Source of the DNA: an uncultured Pelagibacteraceae bacterium | Lineage (GTDB): Bacteria; Pseudomonadota; Alphaproteobacteria; Pelagibacterales; AG-422-B15 | DNA: 64,000 nt | Direction of reading: 5' to 3' | Assembly (NCBI GenBank): GCA_902519835.1 | Contig: CABYLU010000001.1 | Coordinates: 59,744-123,743 of the forward strand | In this document: positions 38,380-46,790 of the stretch, one piece after another | How positions within the stretch are numbered: the stretch's first letter is position 1 | Layout of the letters: every line of letters starts with the position of its first letter | Notes under the pieces: generated by a model | What the model was told of the DNA's origin: nothing | What the model saw: only the letters and a program-made list of their open reading frames with translations | Database searches by the model: none | Position numbers and translations under genes: made by a program

Positions 38380-39867
38380 ATGACTCAATTCATTCTTAGC
38401 AATAAAGAAATGGCAAAGGCCGACCTTTTAACTATTGAGTCTGGTATTTCTAGTTTGGATCTAATGTTTAACGCGGGTAAGAAGGTTTTCAATAATCTTC
38501 CTATTAAAAAAGGTAAAAGGGCGCTCTTTATTTGTGGCCCGGGAAATAATGGTGGTGACGGCTATGTCGCTGCGGACCTTCTTTCAAAGAAAGGTATGGA
38601 AATTGATATTTACTGCCCTATTAGTAAAGCCAGGGAAAGCAATGACAATTTATATTATAAACAAAAACTTAATAACTCATTATTTGTTTCCAAAATTAAA
38701 AATATAACAAATTATTGTTATGTAGTTGACGCTTTGTTTGGTACAGGACTATCAAGGACAATGTCTGGTGATTTAATATCTTTAATTAATAATATTAATA
38801 ATTCTAAATTAGATGTTTACTCCGTAGATATTCCGTCTGGCATTAATGGCGATACATCTACTGTTCTTGGTGATGCTTTCAAAGCCTTAAAAACAATTAC
38901 TTTTTTTAATAAAAAAAAATGTCATTATTTATACCCTGGAAAAAAATATTGTGGAGAAATAGTAGTTGAGGATATTGGAATCAAAAAAAATGTATTTGAT
39001 AAAATCATGCCGAATATAAAAAAAAATGATCCATCATTATGGATTAAAAATTTTCCATTTCCAGTACCAAGCGATCACAAATATTCAAGAGGAATGCTTA
39101 TAATTAATACTGGTCCTCAATTTCAAACCGGAGCAGCTCGATTAGCTGGTCGATCAGCTATGCGCGTTGGGTCAGGAGCAGTAACAATGATATGCGATGA
39201 AGAAACAGCAAAAATATTAGAACCCCAAATCTCTGTTGAATTGCTATCAGTGATAAAAGAAAAAAACGATTTTCAAAAACTTTTAAAAGACAAAAGAGTT
39301 TCAAGCGTGCTCATAGGCCCTGGTAATGGAGTAAACGATGAAACAAAATCAAGAACTTTAATGGCACTAGCTTTTGTGGATCATTGTGTAATTGATGCAG
39401 ACGCAATTACATGTTTTGAGAGTAATCCAGAAGAATTATTCATAGATACTTATCCGCATACAATACTCACACCTCATGAAGGTGAATTTAAAAGACTATT
39501 TGGCGACAGTATCGCATTAATGGACGACAAAGTGCTCAAGTGTGTTGAGGCAGCCAAGTTAGCAGGAAGTATAGTTTTACTCAAAGGTGCTGATACAGTT
39601 ATTGCTGACCCTAAAGGTAATGTTGTAATAAATTCAAGCGAAGCTCCATATCTAGCAACAGCAGGATCAGGCGATGTTCTTGCTGGAATCATCGCTTCAC
39701 TTGTTGGAGATAATAAGATGAATGCTTTTGATGCGGCTTGCGCTGGAGCATATATTCACTCAAAACTTGGAGAAATGATAGGTCCAGGACTTATAGCTGA
39801 GGATCTTATTGACAACATTCCTCTGATGATTAAAAAACTGCATTCGTATGTCAAAGATATTAAATAA
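38380..39867 (+). CDS. nnr: bifunctional NAD(P)H-hydrate epimerase / ADP-dependent dehydratase
   Basis: 495 aa, repair of hydrated NAD(P)H. The N-terminal epimerase (about 1-215) has CGPGNNGGDGYVAADLL and VDALFGTGLSR. The C-terminal ribokinase-like dehydratase carries HEGEFKRLFGD, VLLKGADTVIADP and ATAGSGDVLAGIIASL. Linkage to glnB is common in Alphaproteobacteria. The 3' end overlaps the next gene by 20 nt. Confidence 0.95.
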   Translation: MTQFILSNKEMAKADLLTIESGISSLDLMFNAGKKVFNNLPIKKGKRALFICGPGNNGGDGYVAADLLSKKGMEIDIYCPISKARESNDNLYYKQKLNNSLFVSKIKNITNYCYVVDALFGTGLSRTMSGDLISLINNINNSKLDVYSVDIPSGINGDTSTVLGDAFKALKTITFFNKKKCHYLYPGKKYCGEIVVEDIGIKKNVFDKIMPNIKKNDPSLWIKNFPFPVPSDHKYSRGMLIINTGPQFQTGAARLAGRSAMRVGSGAVTMICDEETAKILEPQISVELLSVIKEKNDFQKLLKDKRVSSVLIGPGNGVNDETKSRTLMALAFVDHCVIDADAITCFESNPEELFIDTYPHTILTPHEGEFKRLFGDSIALMDDKVLKCVEAAKLAGSIVLLKGADTVIADPKGNVVINSSEAPYLATAGSGDVLAGIIASLVGDNKMNAFDAACAGAYIHSKLGEMIGPGLIAEDLIDNIPLMIKKLHSYVKDIK

Positions 39868-41734
39868 AACAATTGTAGCCTTAGTTTTTCTAATGCTTCT
39901 GCTAGTAAACACACTTTATGCAGAAGAGTCTTACATTTTTAAAACAAATAAAACTGAATTTATTGGTTCTATAGCAAAAGAAAAGGGAGACAAAAAGACA
40001 ATTTCCTTTGTTGGGATTCCCTTTGCAAAGCCTCCAGTAGGTGGCCTGAGATGGAAAGCTCCCAGGGAATTAGATAGCTATCCTGATACATTTAAAGCAA
40101 CCACTCTACCGAATAGGTGTATGCAAGTTAGTAACTTTTATGATTCAATGGATGGCATTGAGGGTGAGTCAATCATAGGTTCAGAAGATTGTTTGTACTT
40201 AAATATATATCTCTCTGAAAAAGCATATAAGAGCAAAGAAAAGCTACCAGTTGTATTTTGGATTCATGGTGGCGGCAATACTTGGGGATATTCAGCTTCA
40301 AATATATTTACATCAGGCGATTTTATTTTAGATCACGATGTAATATTAGTTACAACAAACTACAGGCTAGGACCTTTTGGATGGTTTGCTTACAGCGGGT
40401 TAAATCAAGACTCAGAAAACCCTTTAGATAGTACTGCTAATTTTGGAACATTAGATATTATAAAATCCCTTGAATGGGTGAATAAATATATTTCCTTTTT
40501 TAATGGTGATCCAGAAAACATAACAATTTTTGGCGAGTCTGCCGGAGCTCGAAATGTGATTTCTCTTATGTCTTCACCATTAAGCAAAGATTTGTTTCAA
40601 AGGGGTATTTCGCAAAGTGGCTATCTTGGATCAGACTCACTTGAATACTCTGAAAACAATGAAAGGGCTGGTTCTTTGAGTTTACTAAAACACCTTATTA
40701 AATCTGAAAATCCAAATATTGCTGATGAAGAAATTTCTAATTTTATGGGCAATAAATTTCTATCCAAAGAATTTTTAAGATCAGCAAATGCAAACGATAT
40801 AATTTCTTATTATCGGGTGAGAAATGATACTGGTGGATTAATAGATGTTCCAAATGTAATCCCAGACGGCGTTGTTATACCAATGAAAGGTATATACGGG
40901 GTATATCGTGATGGCGAAATGCACGATAAACCCATGATATTTGGCTCTACAAGAGATGAAGACAAACTTTTTATGTTCGCTAATGATGCTTTCGTTGAAA
41001 GACCTCTTGCTTTTCTTAGACCTGTTTCAGAATATTTTGATTTATACGTAAAGCCAAAAGATCCTAAATTCTATGATGTATATGCAAGATACATGGCAGA
41101 GTCATGGAAATACGGCGCAGTAGATCTCCCGTCTGACTTCACATCTTTAAATAAGAGTTCGAATGTATACGCATATAGATTTGATTGGGATGAGCAAAAC
41201 AGTGACTTAGGTTTAGATCAGATAATTGGTTTTAATATTCCAGGTGTGAATATAAATCTTGATTTGCCGAGGTTATTAGGTGCTGGTCACGCAATGGAAT
41301 TAGCTTTTATTTTTAAGTCTGGCGGTTTATTAGGTGAGAGCTTTGATGCAATTAATGACATAATGTATGACGAAGATAACAGAGAGACAGATTTAGATTT
41401 GGCAACAAAAATGGGAAAGTACTGGGTAAATTTTGCATATGATGGAAATCCAAATTCTATACCTTATGATGTAGATACAGAATGGATGCCTTGGGATGCT
41501 CAGAAAGGAAATGAGAGGTTCATAGTTTTTGACTCAGTAAATGATAAAGGAATTACAATGTTTAATAACACTTTATCGGCTAATTCAATTCTTCAAGGAA
41601 TATCTAGTGAGAGCATAACTGTTGATCAAAAGTGCTATATAATTGATAAAATGTTTAATAGAACAACTCTTACTGACGAGGAAGTGAATGAAATATATAG
41701 AACCTTTATGAGCGGTAAGTGCACTAGGGCCTAA
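39848..41734 (+). CDS. secreted type B carboxylesterase
   Basis: 628 aa with a clear signal peptide (cleavage likely after TLYA, residue 25). It is an alpha/beta hydrolase of the carboxylesterase/cholinesterase family. GIPFAKPPVGGLRW, EDCLYLNIY and the oxyanion loop WIHGGG are present. The nucleophile is Ser231 in FGESAGAR, a likely acid is in STRDEDKLF, and the catalytic His is in GAGHAMELAFIF. Substrate is unknown; it would act on esters in the periplasm or outside. It overlaps nnr by 20 nt at its start and a DUF1543-like gene by 4 nt at its stop. Confidence 0.9.
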   Translation: MSKILNKTIVALVFLMLLLVNTLYAEESYIFKTNKTEFIGSIAKEKGDKKTISFVGIPFAKPPVGGLRWKAPRELDSYPDTFKATTLPNRCMQVSNFYDSMDGIEGESIIGSEDCLYLNIYLSEKAYKSKEKLPVVFWIHGGGNTWGYSASNIFTSGDFILDHDVILVTTNYRLGPFGWFAYSGLNQDSENPLDSTANFGTLDIIKSLEWVNKYISFFNGDPENITIFGESAGARNVISLMSSPLSKDLFQRGISQSGYLGSDSLEYSENNERAGSLSLLKHLIKSENPNIADEEISNFMGNKFLSKEFLRSANANDIISYYRVRNDTGGLIDVPNVIPDGVVIPMKGIYGVYRDGEMHDKPMIFGSTRDEDKLFMFANDAFVERPLAFLRPVSEYFDLYVKPKDPKFYDVYARYMAESWKYGAVDLPSDFTSLNKSSNVYAYRFDWDEQNSDLGLDQIIGFNIPGVNINLDLPRLLGAGHAMELAFIFKSGGLLGESFDAINDIMYDEDNRETDLDLATKMGKYWVNFAYDGNPNSIPYDVDTEWMPWDAQKGNERFIVFDSVNDKGITMFNNTLSANSILQGISSESITVDQKCYIIDKMFNRTTLTDEEVNEIYRTFMSGKCTRA

Positions 41735-41949
41735 ATTTTATTTAGTTCAACTTTATAGTCATCTACGATAGTTATTTCCTGTATACCATCGATGTGCATC
41801 TTAAATTTCTTATATTCTTCTTTTTCTTTCACTTTTTCTCGAGCTTCTTTTTCATCTTTCGCACAGACAAAGATATTTGTGTGACCTTCGTAAAAGCCAT
41901 CTGAAATATTAGGATCATAAAAACCTGTATGGACTTGAAACAATTTCAT
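41731..41949 (-). CDS. DUF1543-like small protein
   Basis: 72 aa, no membrane segment or signal peptide. The C-terminal MHIDGIQEITIVDDYKVEL resembles the LHIDAWxEVTxVDGY signature of DUF1543, and the N-terminal MKLFQVHTGFYDP fits the start of that family. A Lys/Glu-rich helix lies between. Function is unknown. Its start codon is only 19 nt from that of the divergent DUF2256 gene. Confidence 0.65.
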   Translation of the reverse strand: MKLFQVHTGFYDPNISDGFYEGHTNIFVCAKDEKEAREKVKEKEEYKKFKMHIDGIQEITIVDDYKVELNKI

Positions 41950-41968
41950 ATTATTTAATAATTAGATC

Positions 41969-42103
41969 ATGAAAAAAGAAAACTTGCCATCTAAAATATG
42001 CCCAGTTTGTAATCGCCCTTTCAACTGGAGAAAAAAATGGAGGTTGAATTGGGACAGAGTAATATACTGTTCAAAAAAGTGCGCTGGAATAAAAAAGGCT
42101 TAA
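41969..42103 (+). CDS. DUF2256 zinc-ribbon-like protein (44 aa)
   Basis: A 44-aa open frame, ATG 41969 to TAA 42101-42103. It reads ICPVCNRPFNWRKKW, then NWDRVIYCSKKC. The paired CxxC and CxxxxC cysteines, with WRKKW and Trp-Asp between, are the DUF2256 pattern (typically CPVCxRPFxWRKKWxxxWDxVxYCSxxC). The cysteines probably bind zinc. In other bacteria this family often sits beside photolyase/cryptochrome genes; none is here. The stop overlaps the stop of the converging dehydrogenase by 4 nt (TTAA). Confidence 0.85.
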   Translation: MKKENLPSKICPVCNRPFNWRKKWRLNWDRVIYCSKKCAGIKKA

Positions 42104-43041
42104 ACGATATTTCTTTTTTTGCCTTTATAAAAAGAATTTATATTTTTTACTAATTGATTGATTGCTTCTTGCAAGGTTTCATTTGACGCCCATGCGGTAT
42201 GGGGTGTCCAAATGAAATTTGCTTCATTTAACATGCTATAATAAGGGTGAGACTTTTTTGGAGGTTCACTAGTTGTGACATCAATTCCAGATCCTGCAAT
42301 GATTTTTTGTTTTAATGCTTTTGCTAGATCATTTTCATTAACTATGCCACCCCTGGCAGTATTAATTAAGATCATATTTTTTTTCATTATTTTTAATTCT
42401 TTAATTGTTATCAGGTTTTTTGTTTTCTCATTCAAGGGGCAATGAATAGATAAATAATCAAGAGATGATAAGAATTTTAAGAATTGAGTTTTTTTATAAT
42501 TTCTTACTGAAAAATAATTAATATTCATTCCAAATGCTTTAGCTATTCTGCCAACTTTCATGCCGATTGAACCTTTTCCAATTACGCCCAATGTTTTGTT
42601 ATGTAGGTCATTTATTTCTCTGCTAAGTAATGCAAATACTTTTCTTTTTTGCCAAAGTTTCTTGTCTATATCTTTCTCGAGACCTTTAATATTTTTAGAA
42701 AGCGCAAGCATGAGAGTTAAAACGTGTTCAGCAACCGAAATAGAAGCATAGTCTCTTAGATTGCATATGGAGATGTTATGTTTTCTGCAGTACTCTAAGT
42801 CTATTATATTCGTTCCCGTAGCAGTTATCGCAATTAGCTCTAAATTTTTTGCACCAGACAAATTATTTCTATTAAGCTCAATTTTGTTGGTAACAATTAT
42901 ATGTGCTTTCTCAATCCTTTTTTTGACTTCTTTTACCTTCGTAAAATTATGGTTTTTCCACTTGTGACTAAAATCAAGTTTTGGAAATAAAATATTAGAT
43001 GGAAAGGTGGACCTATCTAAAAATACAATATTTTTTCTCAT
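42100..43041 (-). CDS. D-isomer-specific 2-hydroxyacid dehydrogenase (glycerate dehydrogenase-like)
   Basis: 313 aa NAD(P)-dependent dehydrogenase. The Rossmann motif GKGSIG is at 155-160, and the catalytic residues are Arg230 (NTARGG), Glu259 (TSEPP) and His281 (TPHTAWAS). The order and spacing fit the glycerate/hydroxypyruvate reductase subgroup, where Trp follows the catalytic His-Thr-Ala. Substrate is not proven. No functional link to its neighbours is apparent. Confidence 0.88.
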   Translation of the reverse strand: MRKNIVFLDRSTFPSNILFPKLDFSHKWKNHNFTKVKEVKKRIEKAHIIVTNKIELNRNNLSGAKNLELIAITATGTNIIDLEYCRKHNISICNLRDYASISVAEHVLTLMLALSKNIKGLEKDIDKKLWQKRKVFALLSREINDLHNKTLGVIGKGSIGMKVGRIAKAFGMNINYFSVRNYKKTQFLKFLSSLDYLSIHCPLNEKTKNLITIKELKIMKKNMILINTARGGIVNENDLAKALKQKIIAGSGIDVTTSEPPKKSHPYYSMLNEANFIWTPHTAWASNETLQEAINQLVKNINSFYKGKKRNIV

Positions 43042-43127
43042 AATTAATGGTCAAAACTATAGCATCAAATTTAAATATTTTACTGTAATCATCCAAAAAA
43101 TAGTCTATTTTGCATTTTCTATTAATC

Positions 43128-43212
43128 GCGGATATGGTGGAATTGGTAGACACGCTGGTTTTAGGTACCAGTGAGGCAACTCATGGGGGTTCGAGTCCCT
43201 CTATCCGCACCA
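43128..43212 (+). tRNA. tRNA-Leu (anticodon UAG)
   Basis: The acceptor stem GCGGATA (43128) pairs with TATCCGC (43202-43208), followed by A and an encoded CCA (43210-43212). The anticodon arm CTGGT-loop-ACCAG has TAG at 43162-43164. A variable arm and the GGTTCGAGTCC T-arm are present, as expected for a class II leucine tRNA. It sits 21 nt before tig. Confidence 0.97.
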
Positions 43213-43233
43213 ATTTGTTAGTAAGAAGATAAT

Positions 43234-44649
43234 ATGAATTATAAAGAAGTATTGAATAAGGGTTTGAAAAGAGCTTATGAGTTTACAATTGCATCTGTAG
43301 ATTTTAACGCAAAGATAGAGTCAAAGATTGAGGAAGTAAAAAAATCAGTAAAAATTGATGGCTTTAGACCAGGTAAAGTTCCTAATAATATTATTATGCA
43401 AAAACATGGTGATGCGATTAACAATGAAGTTTTAAATGCTGTAATAAATGAAAATGTCTCAAAAATAATTCAAGAAGGAAAGCATCGTCCTGTATCTCAG
43501 CCGAAAGTTGATTACAAAGATAAAGAACAAGAAAAAAAAGATGTTGATAAAACCTTTAAAATTGAGTTTGAAGTTTTTCCAGAAATAAAGTTAGCCGATT
43601 TAAGTAAAATCGAAATTGAATCAACGTCGGTAAAGCTTGATAAAAAAGAAATTGATAAACGAATAGACTTAATTGCTAAATCTCAAAGAACATATAAAGA
43701 GCAAGGCAGTGATTATAAAGCCAAGAAAGAGGACTCCGTCTTATTAGATTATGAAGGAACCATTGATGGTAAGAATTTTGACGGAGGTAAAGCAGAAAGC
43801 CAGACAATTGTAATTGGCTCTGGACGATACATAAAGGATTTAGAAGATGGCCTCGTGGGCCTAAAGAGTGGAGATAGTAAAAAGATAAACGTCAAATTTC
43901 CTGCAGATTATTCAGCAAAAGAATTACAAAATGCTGATGCTGTGTTTGATTGCAGCATTAAAAAAATTAGTTCTCCCGTTGAGTCAAAGGTAGATGATGA
44001 ATTGGCAAAATCAATGGGCGCGACTGATTTAAAGGATCTAAAAAGTAAGGTCGAAAATCAAATGCAAAGTGAGTACTCAGATCTAACAAAAAATCTCGAT
44101 AAAAAAGTACTCTTTGAAAAGCTCCAGTCAGCGCACAAATTTGAGTTACCTGAAGATCTTATAAATGTTGAATTTCAGAACTTATCTACAAATTATTTAA
44201 ATTCACAAAGTCCATCATCGATAGACCATCAAAAGGAAATTAAAGATAAAAAATTAACTCCCGATAACGAGACTAAATTTAAGGAAGATGCAAAAAATAG
44301 AATTGAATTGGGCTTAATTCTTCAAGAGATTGGGAAAGTAAATGAAATCTCAGTAACGCCAGAAGAGATGAATAAAGCCCTTTTTGAATATGCAAGCAAT
44401 TTTAAAGGACAAGAACAAAAAGTGATTGATTATTATAGAAATAATCAGGATGCGGCGGTGCAACTTCAAGCTCCTTTATATGAAAATAAAATTGTAGACT
44501 TTATACTGTCGAAGGTTAAATTGAAAAAAAAGGACGTTGATGTTGATTCGTTTATCAAAATGTATAATAGCGTCAATTCAGTTGAAAAGACTGAAGTGAA
44601 GAAAAAAACGGCAAAGAAAAAGACAGTTAAGAAAAAAACTAAGAAGTAA
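43234..44649 (+). CDS. tig: trigger factor
   Basis: 471 aa ribosome-associated chaperone. The ribosome-binding domain has the signature [12 protein letters not shown]. The FKBP-type isomerase domain (about 150-245) includes [16 protein letters not shown] and [16 protein letters not shown]. The helical C-terminal chaperone domain follows. The protein ends in a lysine-rich tail ([16 protein letters not shown]) after residue 455, which is not in E. coli. It is followed after 2 nt by clpP. Confidence 0.96.
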   Translation: MNYKEVLNKGLKRAYEFTIASVDFNAKIESKIEEVKKSVKIDGFRPGKVPNNIIMQKHGDAINNEVLNAVINENVSKIIQEGKHRPVSQPKVDYKDKEQEKKDVDKTFKIEFEVFPEIKLADLSKIEIESTSVKLDKKEIDKRIDLIAKSQRTYKEQGSDYKAKKEDSVLLDYEGTIDGKNFDGGKAESQTIVIGSGRYIKDLEDGLVGLKSGDSKKINVKFPADYSAKELQNADAVFDCSIKKISSPVESKVDDELAKSMGATDLKDLKSKVENQMQSEYSDLTKNLDKKVLFEKLQSAHKFELPEDLINVEFQNLSTNYLNSQSPSSIDHQKEIKDKKLTPDNETKFKEDAKNRIELGLILQEIGKVNEISVTPEEMNKALFEYASNFKGQEQKVIDYYRNNQDAAVQLQAPLYENKIVDFILSKVKLKKKDVDVDSFIKMYNSVNSVEKTEVKKKTAKKKTVKKKTKK

Positions 44650-44651
44650 TA

Positions 44652-45275
44652 ATGATTGATAATAAAATTTTTGATCAATTGGTTCCAATGGTCGTTGAAC
44701 AAACGGGAAGAGGTGAACGTGCTTTTGATATTTATTCAAGATTATTAAAGGAAAGAATAATATTTTTAGTCGGGCCAGTTAACGATCACATGGCCTCTTT
44801 AGTTTCAGCTCAACTTTTGTTTCTTGAATCAGAAAATCCCGAAAAAGAGATATCATTATATATAAATTCACCTGGAGGAGTTGTAAGTGATGGATTGGCA
44901 ATTTACGACACAATGCAATTCATAAAGTCTCCAGTCTCAACTCTTTGTTTTGGACAGGCTGCTTCAATGGGCTCATTCTTACTTGCAGCAGGTGAAAAAG
45001 GAAAAAGATATGCCTTACCTAATAGCCGCATAATGGTGCACCAGCCATCTGCTGGCTTTCAAGGTCAAGCAACTGATATAGAAATTCATGCGAAAGAGGT
45101 CTTGGCAATGAAAGCAAATTTAAACAAAATATATGCAAAACATACAGGCCAACCAGTTGAAGCAATCGAAGAGGCGCTTGAAAGAGATAACTTTATGTCA
45201 CCGGAAGAGGCTCAGAAATTTGGCATAATTGATAGCATTCAGGAAAAAAGAGTTGAGCCAAAAACTGAGAAATAG
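44652..45275 (+). CDS. clpP: ATP-dependent Clp protease proteolytic subunit
   Basis: 207 aa serine protease. The catalytic Ser105 lies in [11 protein letters not shown] and His130 in [19 protein letters not shown] is the substrate-groove strand. It forms the 14-mer chamber that works with ClpX. It is next to tig and upstream of clpX, as usual. Confidence 0.98.
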   Translation: MIDNKIFDQLVPMVVEQTGRGERAFDIYSRLLKERIIFLVGPVNDHMASLVSAQLLFLESENPEKEISLYINSPGGVVSDGLAIYDTMQFIKSPVSTLCFGQAASMGSFLLAAGEKGKRYALPNSRIMVHQPSAGFQGQATDIEIHAKEVLAMKANLNKIYAKHTGQPVEAIEEALERDNFMSPEEAQKFGIIDSIQEKRVEPKTEK

Positions 45276-45396
45276 CCTCAAATAGTCAATTTAATCCACT
45301 GTTTATAAACACTTTTTTTTAAAATTAATTGTTTTTTTTCTACATAAATGTTTTTCTTAATAAATATTGATTCGCAGATTAATAAAAAATTGAATT

Positions 45397-46665
45397 ATGA
45401 GTGAAAATAATAACGATAGTAAAAGTAAGAACACGCTCTACTGCTCTTTTTGCGGTAAGAGTCAACACGAAGTAAAGAAGTTAATTGCAGGACCAACTGT
45501 ATTCATATGTGACGAGTGCGTTGAGTTATGTAACGATATCATTCAAGAAGAAAATAAGGAGACTAAGGCAAAATCATCAAGCAGAATTCCAACTCCGAGA
45601 GAAATCTGTGCAACTTTAGATGACTTCGTAATAGGGCAAAAAGATGCCAAGTACAATTTGTCTGTAGCTGTGCATAATCATTATAAAAGAATTGAGCATT
45701 CCAATTTTAAGTCTGATGTGGAATTATCTAAATCAAACATTCTCTTAATTGGACCTACTGGTTGTGGTAAAACTCTATTGGCCCAAACTCTAGCACGAAT
45801 CTTAGATGTGCCATTTACAATGGCAGATGCCACAACTCTCACTGAGGCAGGATATGTTGGAGAAGATGTTGAGAATATTATTTTAAAATTATTACAGGCA
45901 TCTGACTATAATGTTGAAAGGGCGCAGAGAGGTATAGTTTATATTGATGAAATTGATAAAGTTAGCAGAAAATCTGAAAACCCATCAATTACAAGAGATG
46001 TTTCAGGTGAGGGTGTTCAACAAGCATTACTTAAAATAATGGAAGGAACAGTTGCTAGTGTACCACCACAAGGCGGAAGAAAACATCCGCAGCAAGAGTT
46101 TTTACAAGTAGATACAACAAATATTTTATTTATATGTGGTGGGGCTTTTTCTGGGTTAGATAAAATAATTAACAAAAGATCAAAAGGCTCAGGTATTGGA
46201 TTTCAAGCAAATGTGAAAAGCTATGAGGAGAAATCTGGTGGTAATAGTTTAAAACATTTAGAGCCTGAAGATTTGTTAAGTTATGGGCTAATACCAGAAT
46301 TTGTAGGAAGACTACCTATTGTTACAACTCTCACAGACTTAGACGAAGAGTCACTAGTAAAAATTCTTCAAGAGCCTAAAAATGCACTGGTTAAACAATA
46401 TCAAACATTATTTAACATGGAAGATGTTAAGTTAATACTTTCAAATGAAGCTCTCAGCGTTATCGCAAAAAAAGCAATTGAGAGAAAAACTGGCGCAAGA
46501 GGACTTAGGTCTATACTAGAGAGTATCTTGCTCGATACTATGTTTGAATTACCATCCCTTGAAGGCGTTGAAGAGGTTGTGATTAATGCTGAAGTCGCAG
46601 AGGGCCGTGCTCGTCCACTCTACACTTACACAGACGGCAAAAAAGCTTCAGAAACAAGCGCTTAG
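45397..46665 (+). CDS. clpX: ATP-dependent Clp protease ATP-binding subunit ClpX
   Basis: 422 aa AAA+ unfoldase. The N-terminal zinc-binding domain is [17 protein letters not shown] with [10 protein letters not shown]. Walker A is GPTGCGKT, Walker [10 protein letters not shown], and the ClpP-contacting IGF-type loop is [10 protein letters not shown]. It delivers tagged substrates to ClpP. A 121-nt AT-rich gap separates it from clpP and may hold its own promoter, though I could not define one. Confidence 0.98.
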   Translation: MSENNNDSKSKNTLYCSFCGKSQHEVKKLIAGPTVFICDECVELCNDIIQEENKETKAKSSSRIPTPREICATLDDFVIGQKDAKYNLSVAVHNHYKRIEHSNFKSDVELSKSNILLIGPTGCGKTLLAQTLARILDVPFTMADATTLTEAGYVGEDVENIILKLLQASDYNVERAQRGIVYIDEIDKVSRKSENPSITRDVSGEGVQQALLKIMEGTVASVPPQGGRKHPQQEFLQVDTTNILFICGGAFSGLDKIINKRSKGSGIGFQANVKSYEEKSGGNSLKHLEPEDLLSYGLIPEFVGRLPIVTTLTDLDEESLVKILQEPKNALVKQYQTLFNMEDVKLILSNEALSVIAKKAIERKTGARGLRSILESILLDTMFELPSLEGVEEVVINAEVAEGRARPLYTYTDGKKASETSA

Positions 46666-46683
46666 CCCGCAAATCTTTTATTC

Positions 46684-46711
46684 CTTGAAAATTAGGAATT
46701 TATACACATTT
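46684..46711 (+). promoter_or_regulatory. candidate heat-shock (sigma-32) promoter for lon
   Basis: CTTGAAA at 46684-46690 equals the sigma-32 -35 consensus. After a 13-nt spacer, ACACATTT (46704-46711) matches five of seven defined positions of CCCCATnT. It lies about 80 nt before the lon start. lon is a classic heat-shock gene, which supports the reading. Confidence 0.55.
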
Positions 46712-46790
46712 AAAGAGTAGTAAGAAAATAAATAACTTTACTAGTTTTAGTATTGGTCATTTTATTAATAAAAGGATTATCGAGTCGAAT

